Assembly: GCA_947629215.1 (NCBI GenBank)
Contig: CANRCU010000023.1
Location: 1-15,616, forward strand
Length of the DNA stretch: 15,616 nt
Source of the DNA: an uncultured Clostridia bacterium
GTDB taxonomy: Bacteria > Bacillota > Clostridia > Lachnospirales > CAG-274
Reading direction: 5' to 3'
Below the pieces are notes generated by a model that searched no databases, had not been told where the DNA came from, and saw nothing but the letters and a program-made list of their open reading frames with translations. Shown here one piece after another: positions 7,901-14,015 of this stretch. A program made the translations under genes and the position numbers. Each line of letters opens with the position of its first letter. The first letter of the stretch is position 1.

Positions 7901-8446
7901 GGAAGGAAAAATATCGACTATACCGCCCCTTATGGCAAACTGCCCCTGCGCCTCGACCGCCTCGCATCGCTCATAACCCATAAGCACCAGCCGCCTTGCA
8001 AGCTCGTCCGTCCCTATCTCCGAACCGATTTTTAGTTCAAGCACATTTTCGCGGAACACTTCGGGCGGGACAAGCCTGTCAAAAAGCGCCTCGACCGATG
8101 CCACGACCGTTATGTTATCGCCCGCAAGCAAGCGTGAGATGACCTCAAAGCGAGCCTTTATTATATCGCGGCTTTTTATATCGGCGCTGTAAAAAATAAT
8201 ATCCTTTGACGGATAGAGCATAATATTCGTTTTGTCAAAATAACTCAAATCGGCATACAATTCCTGAGCTTTGAGCTGCGACGAGGCGACTGCAAGCACG
8301 CTTTTTCCGCCAAGCGACATAATGACCTGCGCCTTTTGCGAATCTGCCATACCCGTTGCAAGCACGGGCGTTTTGTCATCGTGTACATATTGTTTTAGTT
8401 GTTTGAGTTCAATGTTGTTTTCAAGACATCTTGTTATTATTTCCAT
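4988..8446 (-). CDS. mfd: Transcription-repair coupling factor Mfd
   Basis: Mfd is an ATP-driven DNA translocase that pushes stalled RNA polymerase off damaged DNA and recruits UvrA. The 1152-residue protein has the standard order: a UvrB-like N-terminal module (about 1-400), the RNA-polymerase-interacting domain beginning near 488 (VGDYVVHENYGIGVF), then two RecA-like helicase domains. These carry Walker A GDVGFGKTE (641-649), Walker B DEEQ (742-745), TATPIPRT (768-775) and the motif VI region QLRGRVGRS (911-919). RDLEIRGAGNLLG at 961-973 follows, and a C-terminal TRCF domain runs from about 1010. The length is normal and no key motif is missing. A basic run (about 466-477) sits in the linker before the polymerase-binding domain. 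AGGAGAG precedes the ATG at 8446. It is the first gene of the probable mfd-ktrB-ktrA-folBK-HAD operon. Confidence 0.98.
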   Translation of the reverse strand: MEIITRCLENNIELKQLKQYVHDDKTPVLATGMADSQKAQVIMSLGGKSVLAVASSQLKAQELYADLSYFDKTNIMLYPSKDIIFYSADIKSRDIIKARFEVISRLLAGDNITVVASVEALFDRLVPPEVFRENVLELKIGSEIGTDELARRLVLMGYERCEAVEAQGQFAIRGGIVDIFPSIGENPVRIELWGDEIDSVRIMDSFSQRSVENTDNVKIYPISELVYSEELIVKAVARLKAELKKTNNTKLKETLEEVIERIENEKTFPGVEKYINMFYDETAHLLDYMPKNTVVFFDEPENIREQSEFVLNEFTQSIEDRINAGNMLPQQLEMVYGYEQIVAKCIKYKLVLFTALLGSLRDFKPKAVIDFKVRGMETVRGSTHMIFEDLEFMCKNGYTVLVLGGGSARCERILEELRQRDIPSAMLADKDEYSKGVVYVGKGSLTQSFEYAADKFAVISINEQRERKSRRRRARKDKTAVIENFNDLKVGDYVVHENYGIGVFRGIEQRIVEGVAKDYIKIGYADESNLYILPNRMDRLQKYIGGSENGQGPKLSKLGGTAWTKAKERARKAAYELAGELIKIYAERQAAKGVVYGKDTLWQHEFEEAFPFEETQDQIDAIADVKADMEQGKVMDRLICGDVGFGKTEVALRAAFKTVQEGKQVAYLVPTTILANQHYKTFSSRMEDYPVTVELLNRFRTPKEQKQIIAGLENGSVDVVIGTHRLLGKDVVFKDLGLVIVDEEQRFGVSHKEKLKKLKSNVNILTLTATPIPRTLHMSLSGIRDMSLLTEPPNDRIPIQTYVMEFDPEYVRNAIHRELARGGQVYYLHNRVHNIEDTARKLEKLVPEAVIACAHGQMSERDLENVMLDFMDGNVDVLVCTTIVETGLDIPNVNTIIIQDADCMGLSQLYQLRGRVGRSARSSFAYLMYKKEKVLQEVSRKRLQTIKEFTRFGSGFRIAMRDLEIRGAGNLLGGEQHGHMDSIGYELYCKLLDEAVRTLKGGSVEEEFETLMDISVNAFIPSEYIPDLEQKLAIYKRISLIASKADLYDVQDELEDRYGTIPRAVENLLDIAYTKALFHNMGALSVSQKNSGVVITFKGGKCSVNIERLTDIIKESRGKTMFTNDPARPCITIKGAVRPDELKELAEKLSVG

Positions 8447-8598
8447 TTTACTCTCCTGAGTTGAAAATATTGTAATTTGAAAATGATAATGTATACAAAT
8501 AAATTTTTATATGTATAAGTTACCGTACCATTTGGGAATCAATAAGAACCAAGCCACAGAAATAAATTTTTCTTTTGAATAAGTTCTTATTGATAGTA
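8447..8598. other. AT-rich mfd-dac intergenic region
   Basis: This 152-bp gap separates the dac stop codon from the mfd start, both genes being on the minus strand. It must hold any separate mfd promoter. Several TATA-like hexamers occur on the minus strand (for example TATACA at 8495-8490), but none has a convincing -35 at 16-18 bp. It contains the inverted repeat at 8538-8594. I see no small ORF or RNA gene. Confidence 0.5.
8538..8594. repeat. Perfect 12-bp inverted repeat with a 33-nt loop
   Basis: ATCAATAAGAAC (8538-8549) is matched exactly by GTTCTTATTGAT (8583-8594). It begins 4 bp beyond the dac stop codon and ends about 90 bp upstream of the mfd ATG. It is AT-rich and has no U-run after it, so it is a poor intrinsic terminator. 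It could be a paired operator for mfd, a 3' end stem for dac mRNA, or the ends of a very small element. Confidence 0.5.
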
Positions 8599-9732
8599 TT
8601 ATATCACTATTCCTATCCATTTTGCAACAATATATTCCAGATAATCGGCAAAGCTCATACTTTTAACGTCGGTTGCGGCTATTATGGGTACTTCGGCTAT
8701 TGTTTCGCCTTCGATGACAAGTTTTGCCGTGCCGAGTCTTTCGCCTGCCGTCACGGGTGCATTGACAAAGGCGGGATAGTCGCAATTTACGCTGTATTTT
8801 TCCCCGTTTTTCATAAGCGTCTGTACATCTTTGCCGAATACCGTGTCCACACCGGCGCTTTTGCCGCCTTTCACCTCTATTTTTTTTACAAATTCGCCTT
8901 TTTTCACGGGCTGTACGACCTTAAAATTATCAAAGCCGTAATCCATCAGTTTTTTTGTATCCGTCCACTTGCTTTCTTTGCCTGCACTGCCCCAGCCGCT
9001 TGCAAACACCACCGACACAAGCTTTATTCCGTCACGTTCTGCCGCGCCTGCGAAACAATGCCCTGCCTTGCCCGTAAAACCCGTTTTTATGCCTATCGCG
9101 CCGTTATACTCGCTTAAAAACCTGTCCGTGGTCGTAAGATGATATGTATTTTTATTTGTTGAAAAAGACACCTCCTTAGTGCCGACAATACGCACAAAAT
9201 CGGGGTTATCAAGCGCATATGCGGCTATTTTTGCCATATCACGCGGTGTGGAATGGTGGTCGCCGCTGTCAAGGCCGTTCGGGGTAACGAAAACCGTGTC
9301 GGTACAGCCGATAAGCGCGGCTTTTTCGGTCATTTTTTCGCAGAATTTTTCCGTACTGCCGCCTATCCCCACGGCAAGGGCAACAGCCGCATCATTTGCC
9401 GAACGCAGCATCAAAGCGTATAACAGCTGCTCAACGGTCAACTCCTCGCCCTCTTTAAGCCCCAATCTGACTTTCGGCGCAAGCGCCGCTTCGCGCGTAA
9501 CGGTTATTTTGTCATTGAGTTCCGCATTTTCAAGCGCGATAACAGCCGTCATTATTTTTGTCGTGCTTGCGGGCGCAAACGCCTTGTCCGCATTTTTCTG
9601 CCATAATATGCGTCCGCTCGCTCTGTCTGCAAGCACAGCGCCCAACGCCTTTATATCCGGCTCGGCTGCGCATACATTCACCGCCGATAACACAACGCAC
9701 AGCACCGACGCCAAAATTTTCGAAAACCTCAT
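8599..9732 (-). CDS. dacF: D-alanyl-D-alanine carboxypeptidase (S11, penicillin-binding protein 5/DacF type)
   Basis: This enzyme removes the terminal D-Ala from peptidoglycan stem peptides outside the membrane and binds beta-lactams. The 377-residue precursor starts with a signal peptide (basic MRFSK, hydrophobic core to about residue 20, likely cleavage near 22-23). The three S11 motifs are all present: STTK (56-59, nucleophile S56), SAN (111-113) and KTG (216-218). A PBP5_C beta-domain follows from about 270, and the short C-terminal tail (about 360-377, ending KWIGIVI) could be the usual amphipathic membrane anchor. AAGGGGGC precedes the ATG. It appears monocistronic, with a sigma-A-like promoter in the divergent region. 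The symbol is provisional, because dacA, dacB and dacF cannot be separated by motif alone. Confidence 0.94.
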   Translation of the reverse strand: MRFSKILASVLCVVLSAVNVCAAEPDIKALGAVLADRASGRILWQKNADKAFAPASTTKIMTAVIALENAELNDKITVTREAALAPKVRLGLKEGEELTVEQLLYALMLRSANDAAVALAVGIGGSTEKFCEKMTEKAALIGCTDTVFVTPNGLDSGDHHSTPRDMAKIAAYALDNPDFVRIVGTKEVSFSTNKNTYHLTTTDRFLSEYNGAIGIKTGFTGKAGHCFAGAAERDGIKLVSVVFASGWGSAGKESKWTDTKKLMDYGFDNFKVVQPVKKGEFVKKIEVKGGKSAGVDTVFGKDVQTLMKNGEKYSVNCDYPAFVNAPVTAGERLGTAKLVIEGETIAEVPIIAATDVKSMSFADYLEYIVAKWIGIVI

Positions 9733-9781
9733 ATGTTTAGCCCCCTTGTTTGTTCCTGTCCCGTAAAAAACACCTTTCTAT

Positions 9782-9811
9782 ATCATATTCAAAAACAAGC
9801 AAATATATCAA
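9782..9811 (-). promoter_or_regulatory. Sigma-A-like promoter of the dac gene
   Basis: On the minus strand TTGATA (9811-9806) and TATGAT (9787-9782) are separated by 18 bp; each matches five of six consensus bases. The -10 lies about 50 bp before the dac ATG. Its -35 sits back to back with that of the divergent SDR promoter. Confidence 0.5.
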
Positions 9812-9817
9812 AAGTTC

Positions 9818-9846
9818 TTGTTAAAATTTCATATTTGCATTATAAT
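9818..9846 (+). promoter_or_regulatory. Sigma-A-like promoter of the SDR-S41 pair
   Basis: TTGTTA (9818-9823) and a perfect TATAAT (9841-9846) are spaced by 17 bp, 35 bp before the SDR ATG. The leader carries the AAAGGAG ribosome binding site. This is the best sigma-A match in this gap and probably drives both plus-strand genes. Confidence 0.65.
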
Positions 9847-9881
9847 AAGATAAACAAGCATACAACAAAGGAGAATATCCC

Positions 9882-10607
9882 ATGCATAAAACACTGTTCA
9901 TCACAGGCGGCGCAGGCGGCATAGGCAGCGCCACAGCGCTTGAATTTGCCAAAAACGGCTATACGATAGCCCTTAACTACCACATAACCGCCCCCGACGA
10001 CATACTCCCAAAAATTCTTGAATACAGCCCGCACTCAAAAGCCTACCAAGGCGATATGTCGGACTATGCCGAGGCAAAAGCCGTTTTTGCTCAAGCCGAA
10101 ACAGAGCTTGACGGTATAGACTGCCTTATAAACAACGCAGGCATCTCTTATATCGGTCTGTTCAATACCATGCAGCCCGACCAATGGCAGCGCATAATTT
10201 CCGCCAACATAAACACCATGCTAAACTGCTCACACCTTGCCATTCAAGGTATGCTCAGACGCCGCAGGGGCAGCATAATAAATATATCCTCAATGTGGGG
10301 CGAAGTCGGCGCCTCGTGCGAAACCGTCTACTCGGCGACAAAAGGCGCAATGGACAGCTTTACACGCGCCCTTGCCAAAGAAAGCGCGCCAAACGGCATA
10401 AGGGTCAACGCCATTGCCTGCGGTGTGATAGATACCGCAATGAACGCCTGCCTCACGCCGGAAGAACGTTCCGCGCTGACCGACGAAATACCGCTCATGC
10501 GTTACGGCACACCCGAAGAGGTCGCCAAAGCCGCGCTTTTTCTTGCAAGCGATGATTCTAGTTATGTAACTGGTCAAGTACTTCGCGTAAACGGAGGTTT
10601 TTTGTGA
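9882..10607 (+). CDS. ymfI: SDR-family oxidoreductase, probable EF-P 5-aminopentanone reductase (YmfI-like)
   Basis: The 241-residue product is a classical short-chain dehydrogenase: nucleotide-binding TGGAGGIG (8-15), NNAG (84-87), catalytic Ser near 137, Tyr150 and Lys154 in YSATK, and the C-terminal GQVLRVNGG typical of FabG relatives. The stretch SSMWGEVGASCETVYS, from memory, resembles the WGxxGASCE signature of Bacillus YmfI. YmfI reduces the 5-aminopentanone group on a lysine of elongation factor P to 5-aminopentanol. That role is inferred; a FabG-like acyl-carrier reductase is the main alternative. AAAGGAG sits at normal spacing before the ATG. The next gene starts 1 bp after this stop codon, so the two are probably co-translated. 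No efp gene is in the window. Confidence 0.88.
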   Translation: MHKTLFITGGAGGIGSATALEFAKNGYTIALNYHITAPDDILPKILEYSPHSKAYQGDMSDYAEAKAVFAQAETELDGIDCLINNAGISYIGLFNTMQPDQWQRIISANINTMLNCSHLAIQGMLRRRRGSIINISSMWGEVGASCETVYSATKGAMDSFTRALAKESAPNGIRVNAIACGVIDTAMNACLTPEERSALTDEIPLMRYGTPEEVAKAALFLASDDSSYVTGQVLRVNGGFL

Positions 10608-10608
10608 T

Positions 10609-11535
10609 ATGAAAAAAATTTTACTTAAAATAAAAGCCCTGTTTCAAAAAAACAAGGCAAAAATGCAAGACCCGAATTATGTGACCAAACTCTATAAACG
10701 CTCTCAGGCAGAGCTGCTGATAGCCGTATTTGCGTTTCTTACGCTTTATTTCTTCAACTACGGATATACCATGCTCAAAGTCAAGCTCGTCAACAACTAT
10801 ATCTATACTCAGACGCTTGATAACGAGGCAAAAGAACACCTTGGCGAAAAACTGTCTTTAGGTAATTTTGATTATCTGACAATAGGTCTTTATCAAGAAA
10901 AACTTGTAAAAGAAGACCCCTATTTCCACTTATTTGCAGCGGGTACATATAAAAACGAAGTAAAAGATTTTAAAAATGCGCATAAGACAACAGAAATACT
11001 TGCAGAAGGCAAAACGGGTACAGTTTCCTTCAACATTTTCGCCGACAGCGCAATAAACAAAATAAAAAAAGAAAAAGATAAACTGACAAACTGTGATAAA
11101 ATCATAATAGACCTAAGAAACAACACCGGCGGCGATGTCAAAAGCGCCGTTGAACTTGCGGATATGTTTCTTGACAAAGGCAAGGTCGTCTACGGCATGG
11201 AGAGCAAGAAAAAATACAAGACAATAAAAAGCCGCGGCTCAGCCGTTCTTACGCCCCAAAAGATAATCATACTCCAGAACAAATGGACGGCATCGTCCGC
11301 AGAGCTTTTTATAATGGCTTTAAAAGAAAACCTTGACAATGTGACTGTCGTCGGCACGACTTCATACGGCAAGGGCGTAGCCCAAAGCGAATATCCCCTT
11401 CCGGGCGGCTATGCATTCAAATTTACCTCCGCGCGCCTGAAGACCCCGTCGGGCGGCAGTATACACGGCACGGGGATAAAGCCCGACATCACCTATGACA
11501 AAGACGATATTCTTGAATATGCAAAAAGCCTGTGA
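10609..11535 (+). CDS. Membrane-anchored S41-family (C-terminal processing) peptidase without a PDZ domain
   Basis: This 308-residue protein has a basic N-terminus, one hydrophobic helix (about 35-50) and an extracellular-type domain that ends in an S41 protease core. The core shows IIIDLRNNTGGD (165-176), then TASSAELF with the likely catalytic Ser at 229, and YGKGVAQ with the catalytic-type Lys255 and the Gln259 four residues on, as in CtpA/CtpB. GTGIKPD (287-293) is the usual closing motif. No PDZ domain is visible between the helix and the core. The 80-residue segment there is not a family I recognise. It is shorter than typical Ctp proteases (about 400 or more residues). The ATG follows the SDR stop by 1 bp, with GGAGG about 11 nt upstream. 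Substrate unknown. Confidence 0.87.
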   Translation: MKKILLKIKALFQKNKAKMQDPNYVTKLYKRSQAELLIAVFAFLTLYFFNYGYTMLKVKLVNNYIYTQTLDNEAKEHLGEKLSLGNFDYLTIGLYQEKLVKEDPYFHLFAAGTYKNEVKDFKNAHKTTEILAEGKTGTVSFNIFADSAINKIKKEKDKLTNCDKIIIDLRNNTGGDVKSAVELADMFLDKGKVVYGMESKKKYKTIKSRGSAVLTPQKIIILQNKWTASSAELFIMALKENLDNVTVVGTTSYGKGVAQSEYPLPGGYAFKFTSARLKTPSGGSIHGTGIKPDITYDKDDILEYAKSL

Positions 11536-11542
11536 CCTCGGC

Positions 11543-12319
11543 TCATACCTTTTTTTCAAAATAAGTGCCGACTTCTTTCCCCTCCATTATATCATACAGG
11601 TTCTCGGGGCGGTCACCGTTTGCTATCACCATATCTATACCCTTTCCGCAGGCTATTTTAGCCGCATTTATCTTGGTGCGCATACCGCCCGTTCCCTGGT
11701 TTGTGCCGCTGCCGCCTGCGCCCGCCGCTATCTCGTCCGTAATGTTTTTTATGCGGTGTATGAGCTTTGCATCGGGGTCTTTGCGCGGGTCTGCGGTATA
11801 CATACCGTCAATATCGCTCAACAGTATCAGCAGATCGGCTTTTACAAAAACGGCAACTATCGCAGCAAGCGTGTCATTGTCGCCCAAAGCGTTCAGTTGC
11901 TCCATTTCATCAAGGCTGACGGTATCGTTTTCGTTTATAACGGGTATAGCGCCCATTTCAAGCAGACGATCCAGCGTGTTTTCGATATTCTGCCTGTTGC
12001 CGCCCGAAATATCGTTACCCGTCAGAAGCACCTGTCCGACCGTGTGGTTATATTCGCCGAAAAGCTTGTCATAAGTATACATCAGCTCACACTGCCCCAC
12101 AGCCGCAAGCGCCTGTCTTGACGGGTTGTCGGACGGCCGTTCGGTAAGGTTCAGTTTGCCAAGCCCCATGGCTACCGCGCCCGAGGACACCAAAACCACC
12201 TCGTGACCGCTGTTTTTTATATCCGATATTACCTTGCAAAGTTTTTCCACCAAACGTATATTCAGCATACCCGTGCTGTGCGTCAACGTCGAGCTGCCTA
12301 TCTTTATAACTATCCTCAT
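11543..12319 (-). CDS. proB: Glutamate 5-kinase, short form without a PUA domain
   Basis: ProB phosphorylates glutamate to gamma-glutamyl phosphate, the first step of proline synthesis, in the cytoplasm. The 258-residue protein has the amino acid kinase fold: VIKIGSSTL near the N-terminus, SSGAVAMG (45-52), INENDTV (128-134), LGDNDTLAA (145-153), LLSDIDGMY (166-174) and GTGGMRTK (209-216). It ends just after the kinase domain, so the C-terminal PUA domain of the roughly 367-residue E. coli enzyme is absent. Short ProB proteins are known, so this is probably intact. AAGGAG precedes the ATG. No proA follows, which is unusual because proB and proA are normally adjacent. The gene has its own promoter and leader palindrome and converges with the S41 gene, leaving 7 bp between stop codons. 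Confidence 0.95.
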   Translation of the reverse strand: MRIVIKIGSSTLTHSTGMLNIRLVEKLCKVISDIKNSGHEVVLVSSGAVAMGLGKLNLTERPSDNPSRQALAAVGQCELMYTYDKLFGEYNHTVGQVLLTGNDISGGNRQNIENTLDRLLEMGAIPVINENDTVSLDEMEQLNALGDNDTLAAIVAVFVKADLLILLSDIDGMYTADPRKDPDAKLIHRIKNITDEIAAGAGGSGTNQGTGGMRTKINAAKIACGKGIDMVIANGDRPENLYDIMEGKEVGTYFEKKV

Positions 12320-12338
12320 TTTTGTTCTCCTTATTTTT

Positions 12339-12352
12339 CGGGAGCGCTCCCG
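12339..12352. promoter_or_regulatory. Perfect 14-bp palindrome in the proB leader (operator or hairpin)
   Basis: CGGGAGCGCTCCCG is a perfect palindrome about 11 to 24 nt after the expected proB transcription start and 6 nt before its ribosome binding site. As DNA it resembles a LacI/GalR-family operator, which has a central CG dyad. Its core GGGAGCGCTCCC is, from memory, the same as the CelR site of Thermobifida. As RNA it would form a 5-bp stem with a GCGC loop near the Shine-Dalgarno site. No U-run follows, so it is not a terminator for the upstream protease gene. Confidence 0.5.
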
Positions 12353-12369
12353 TAGTTTTCGTCAAGTAC

Positions 12370-12398
12370 ATTTTATTACAAAATCCTCTGCGGGTCAA
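12370..12398 (-). promoter_or_regulatory. Sigma-A-like promoter of proB
   Basis: On the minus strand TTGACC (12398-12393) and TAAAAT (12375-12370) are spaced by 17 bp; each matches five of six consensus bases. The -35 starts at the base after the TAG stop codon (12401-12399) of the upstream S8 protease gene. The expected transcript start is near 12363, giving a leader of about 43 nt. Confidence 0.65.
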
Positions 12399-14009
12399 CT
12401 AAAAAATCTGTCTGAACGTATTATACAGGTCTAATTTTCCATGCCCCCATATATTGTTCGGGAATCCCTCCGCGCCTGTTTCTATATTGCTGACAGGTCT
12501 GTTTGCGCCCGCTATGAGATATGTTTTGATTATATCGGTCATGACCGACGGATTGTTCCCCTGCACTATGCCCCACTGCAAAAGCAGAGCAGCCGCGCCC
12601 GCCGTTATGGCTGCCGCGCTGCTTGTACCCGTGCCGCCGTATATATCCACGGCAGGCGCTACTATATCGGGTCTGACGGTCGAGCGTGTATTCGGACCTC
12701 TGCCCGTGTTTTCATATATACCGCCCGTTTTGTCGTTGTAACCGCCGACAGCAATCACAAGCGGCGCCGTTGACGGCACCGTCACGGTCGATGCCGTGCT
12801 TGGGGCTGTAAAGACGACATTGCCTTTCAGCAGCCTGGCGAGCGGGAGCCAGGCGTCCGCGCCGCAAAGCCCCGTTCGCCCGAAATTAAGGTTTATGCGC
12901 CATATACCGTTTATAGGCGCTTGCAGCGTTATGACCGACAGCTGTTTTTCGCCTATGGGCAGCCTGTATTGTATGCCGATATTTCCGCTGCCGAGCGGCA
13001 GACTGAAATTATTTGAACTCAGATTCACAGGCTGCACGGGCTGCACCGTTTCGCCTATCGGGCTTATCACGCCCACGCTCAGCCTGCAAAGATAGTCGTT
13101 CCACAGCCACATCGTAAAGCCCTCGCTGTTTTCCACGCTCAGCTCTATCGTCCGTGACACTTCGTCGGCTCTTGTGAAACAGTGATGCTGCGTAAGCCCC
13201 TCGTTACCTGCGGCGACGGTGATACAGACCCCGGCATACAAAGAAAGCTCGCTTATATACTGTTCAAGTATGGATAACCCGTTATGCGCGCCCTGCGTTG
13301 TGCCAAGCCCTATCACCACCGAAACGGGACGCCCTATCTCCGCTCTTTTGTTCACTATATATTCAAGCCCCGCCATAACATCGCCGGATTCAAAAGCGTC
13401 CGCATCTTCAAACAAATTTTCTTCCATGATATATTTTTTTGCACGTTTCAGCTTTACAACGATAAGCTCTGCCCCGGGAGCTGCGCCAAGGGCTGTTCTT
13501 GCAAGCCTTGTGCCATGTCCGGAGTTTTCCGCCACGGGCAGAAGTTCTCCGCTTTCAAGCGCAGCATTTATATCACCGCGCAATATCTCCGTACCGTAAA
13601 GCTGCCCCTCGGGCGGTGTTCCGCTGCGGTTCTCCTGATCCCAACAGGCGGCTATTTTGCTTGTGCCGTCGGGATATATCAAAGCCTCGTCGGCATAATT
13701 TATGCCCGTATCTATTATACCTATAAGAACGCCTGTTCCGTCCGCCTGCAAAGTACCGCTGTTAAGTACCTGAGTTATGCCCGTATCGGTGAGCCAGCTT
13801 TCGGAAAGCCCCAAAACAAACGGTTCAAAGCACTTTACGGATATACCGAACTGCGCAAGCAGACTTCTTTTGACATATACAGCCGAAAATCTGCTGCCGA
13901 AATAACGTACAAGCGCATCTTCCGAAAACAGCAGGCTTTCTGGCAAATCACCCGCAATAGCCACTATATCCGCATATTCGTCGGAATATATTTTTTCCTC
14001 GTCCGTCAT
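12399..14009 (-). CDS. S8 subtilisin-like peptidase, CspA/CspB-like
   Basis: The 536-residue protein is a subtilase with an intact catalytic triad: Asp100 (GIIDTGI), His165 (SGHGT) and Ser463 (GTSSAAA), plus the oxyanion Asn269 (AAGNEG). A pro-region (1 to about 85) precedes the protease domain. About 160 residues are inserted between the Asn and Ser motifs, where CspB has its jelly-roll domain. There is no signal peptide, so it would act inside the cell or spore. This layout fits the clostridial Csp group, whose characterised members process the cortex-lytic enzyme SleC during germination. That role is only inferred here. A GGGGTGAG ribosome binding site precedes the ATG, 6 bp after the stop of the upstream paralogue. 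An alternative is an S8 housekeeping protease of unknown substrate. Confidence 0.9.
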   Translation of the reverse strand: MTDEEKIYSDEYADIVAIAGDLPESLLFSEDALVRYFGSRFSAVYVKRSLLAQFGISVKCFEPFVLGLSESWLTDTGITQVLNSGTLQADGTGVLIGIIDTGINYADEALIYPDGTSKIAACWDQENRSGTPPEGQLYGTEILRGDINAALESGELLPVAENSGHGTRLARTALGAAPGAELIVVKLKRAKKYIMEENLFEDADAFESGDVMAGLEYIVNKRAEIGRPVSVVIGLGTTQGAHNGLSILEQYISELSLYAGVCITVAAGNEGLTQHHCFTRADEVSRTIELSVENSEGFTMWLWNDYLCRLSVGVISPIGETVQPVQPVNLSSNNFSLPLGSGNIGIQYRLPIGEKQLSVITLQAPINGIWRINLNFGRTGLCGADAWLPLARLLKGNVVFTAPSTASTVTVPSTAPLVIAVGGYNDKTGGIYENTGRGPNTRSTVRPDIVAPAVDIYGGTGTSSAAAITAGAAALLLQWGIVQGNNPSVMTDIIKTYLIAGANRPVSNIETGAEGFPNNIWGHGKLDLYNTFRQIF

Positions 14010-14015
14010 CTGCGC

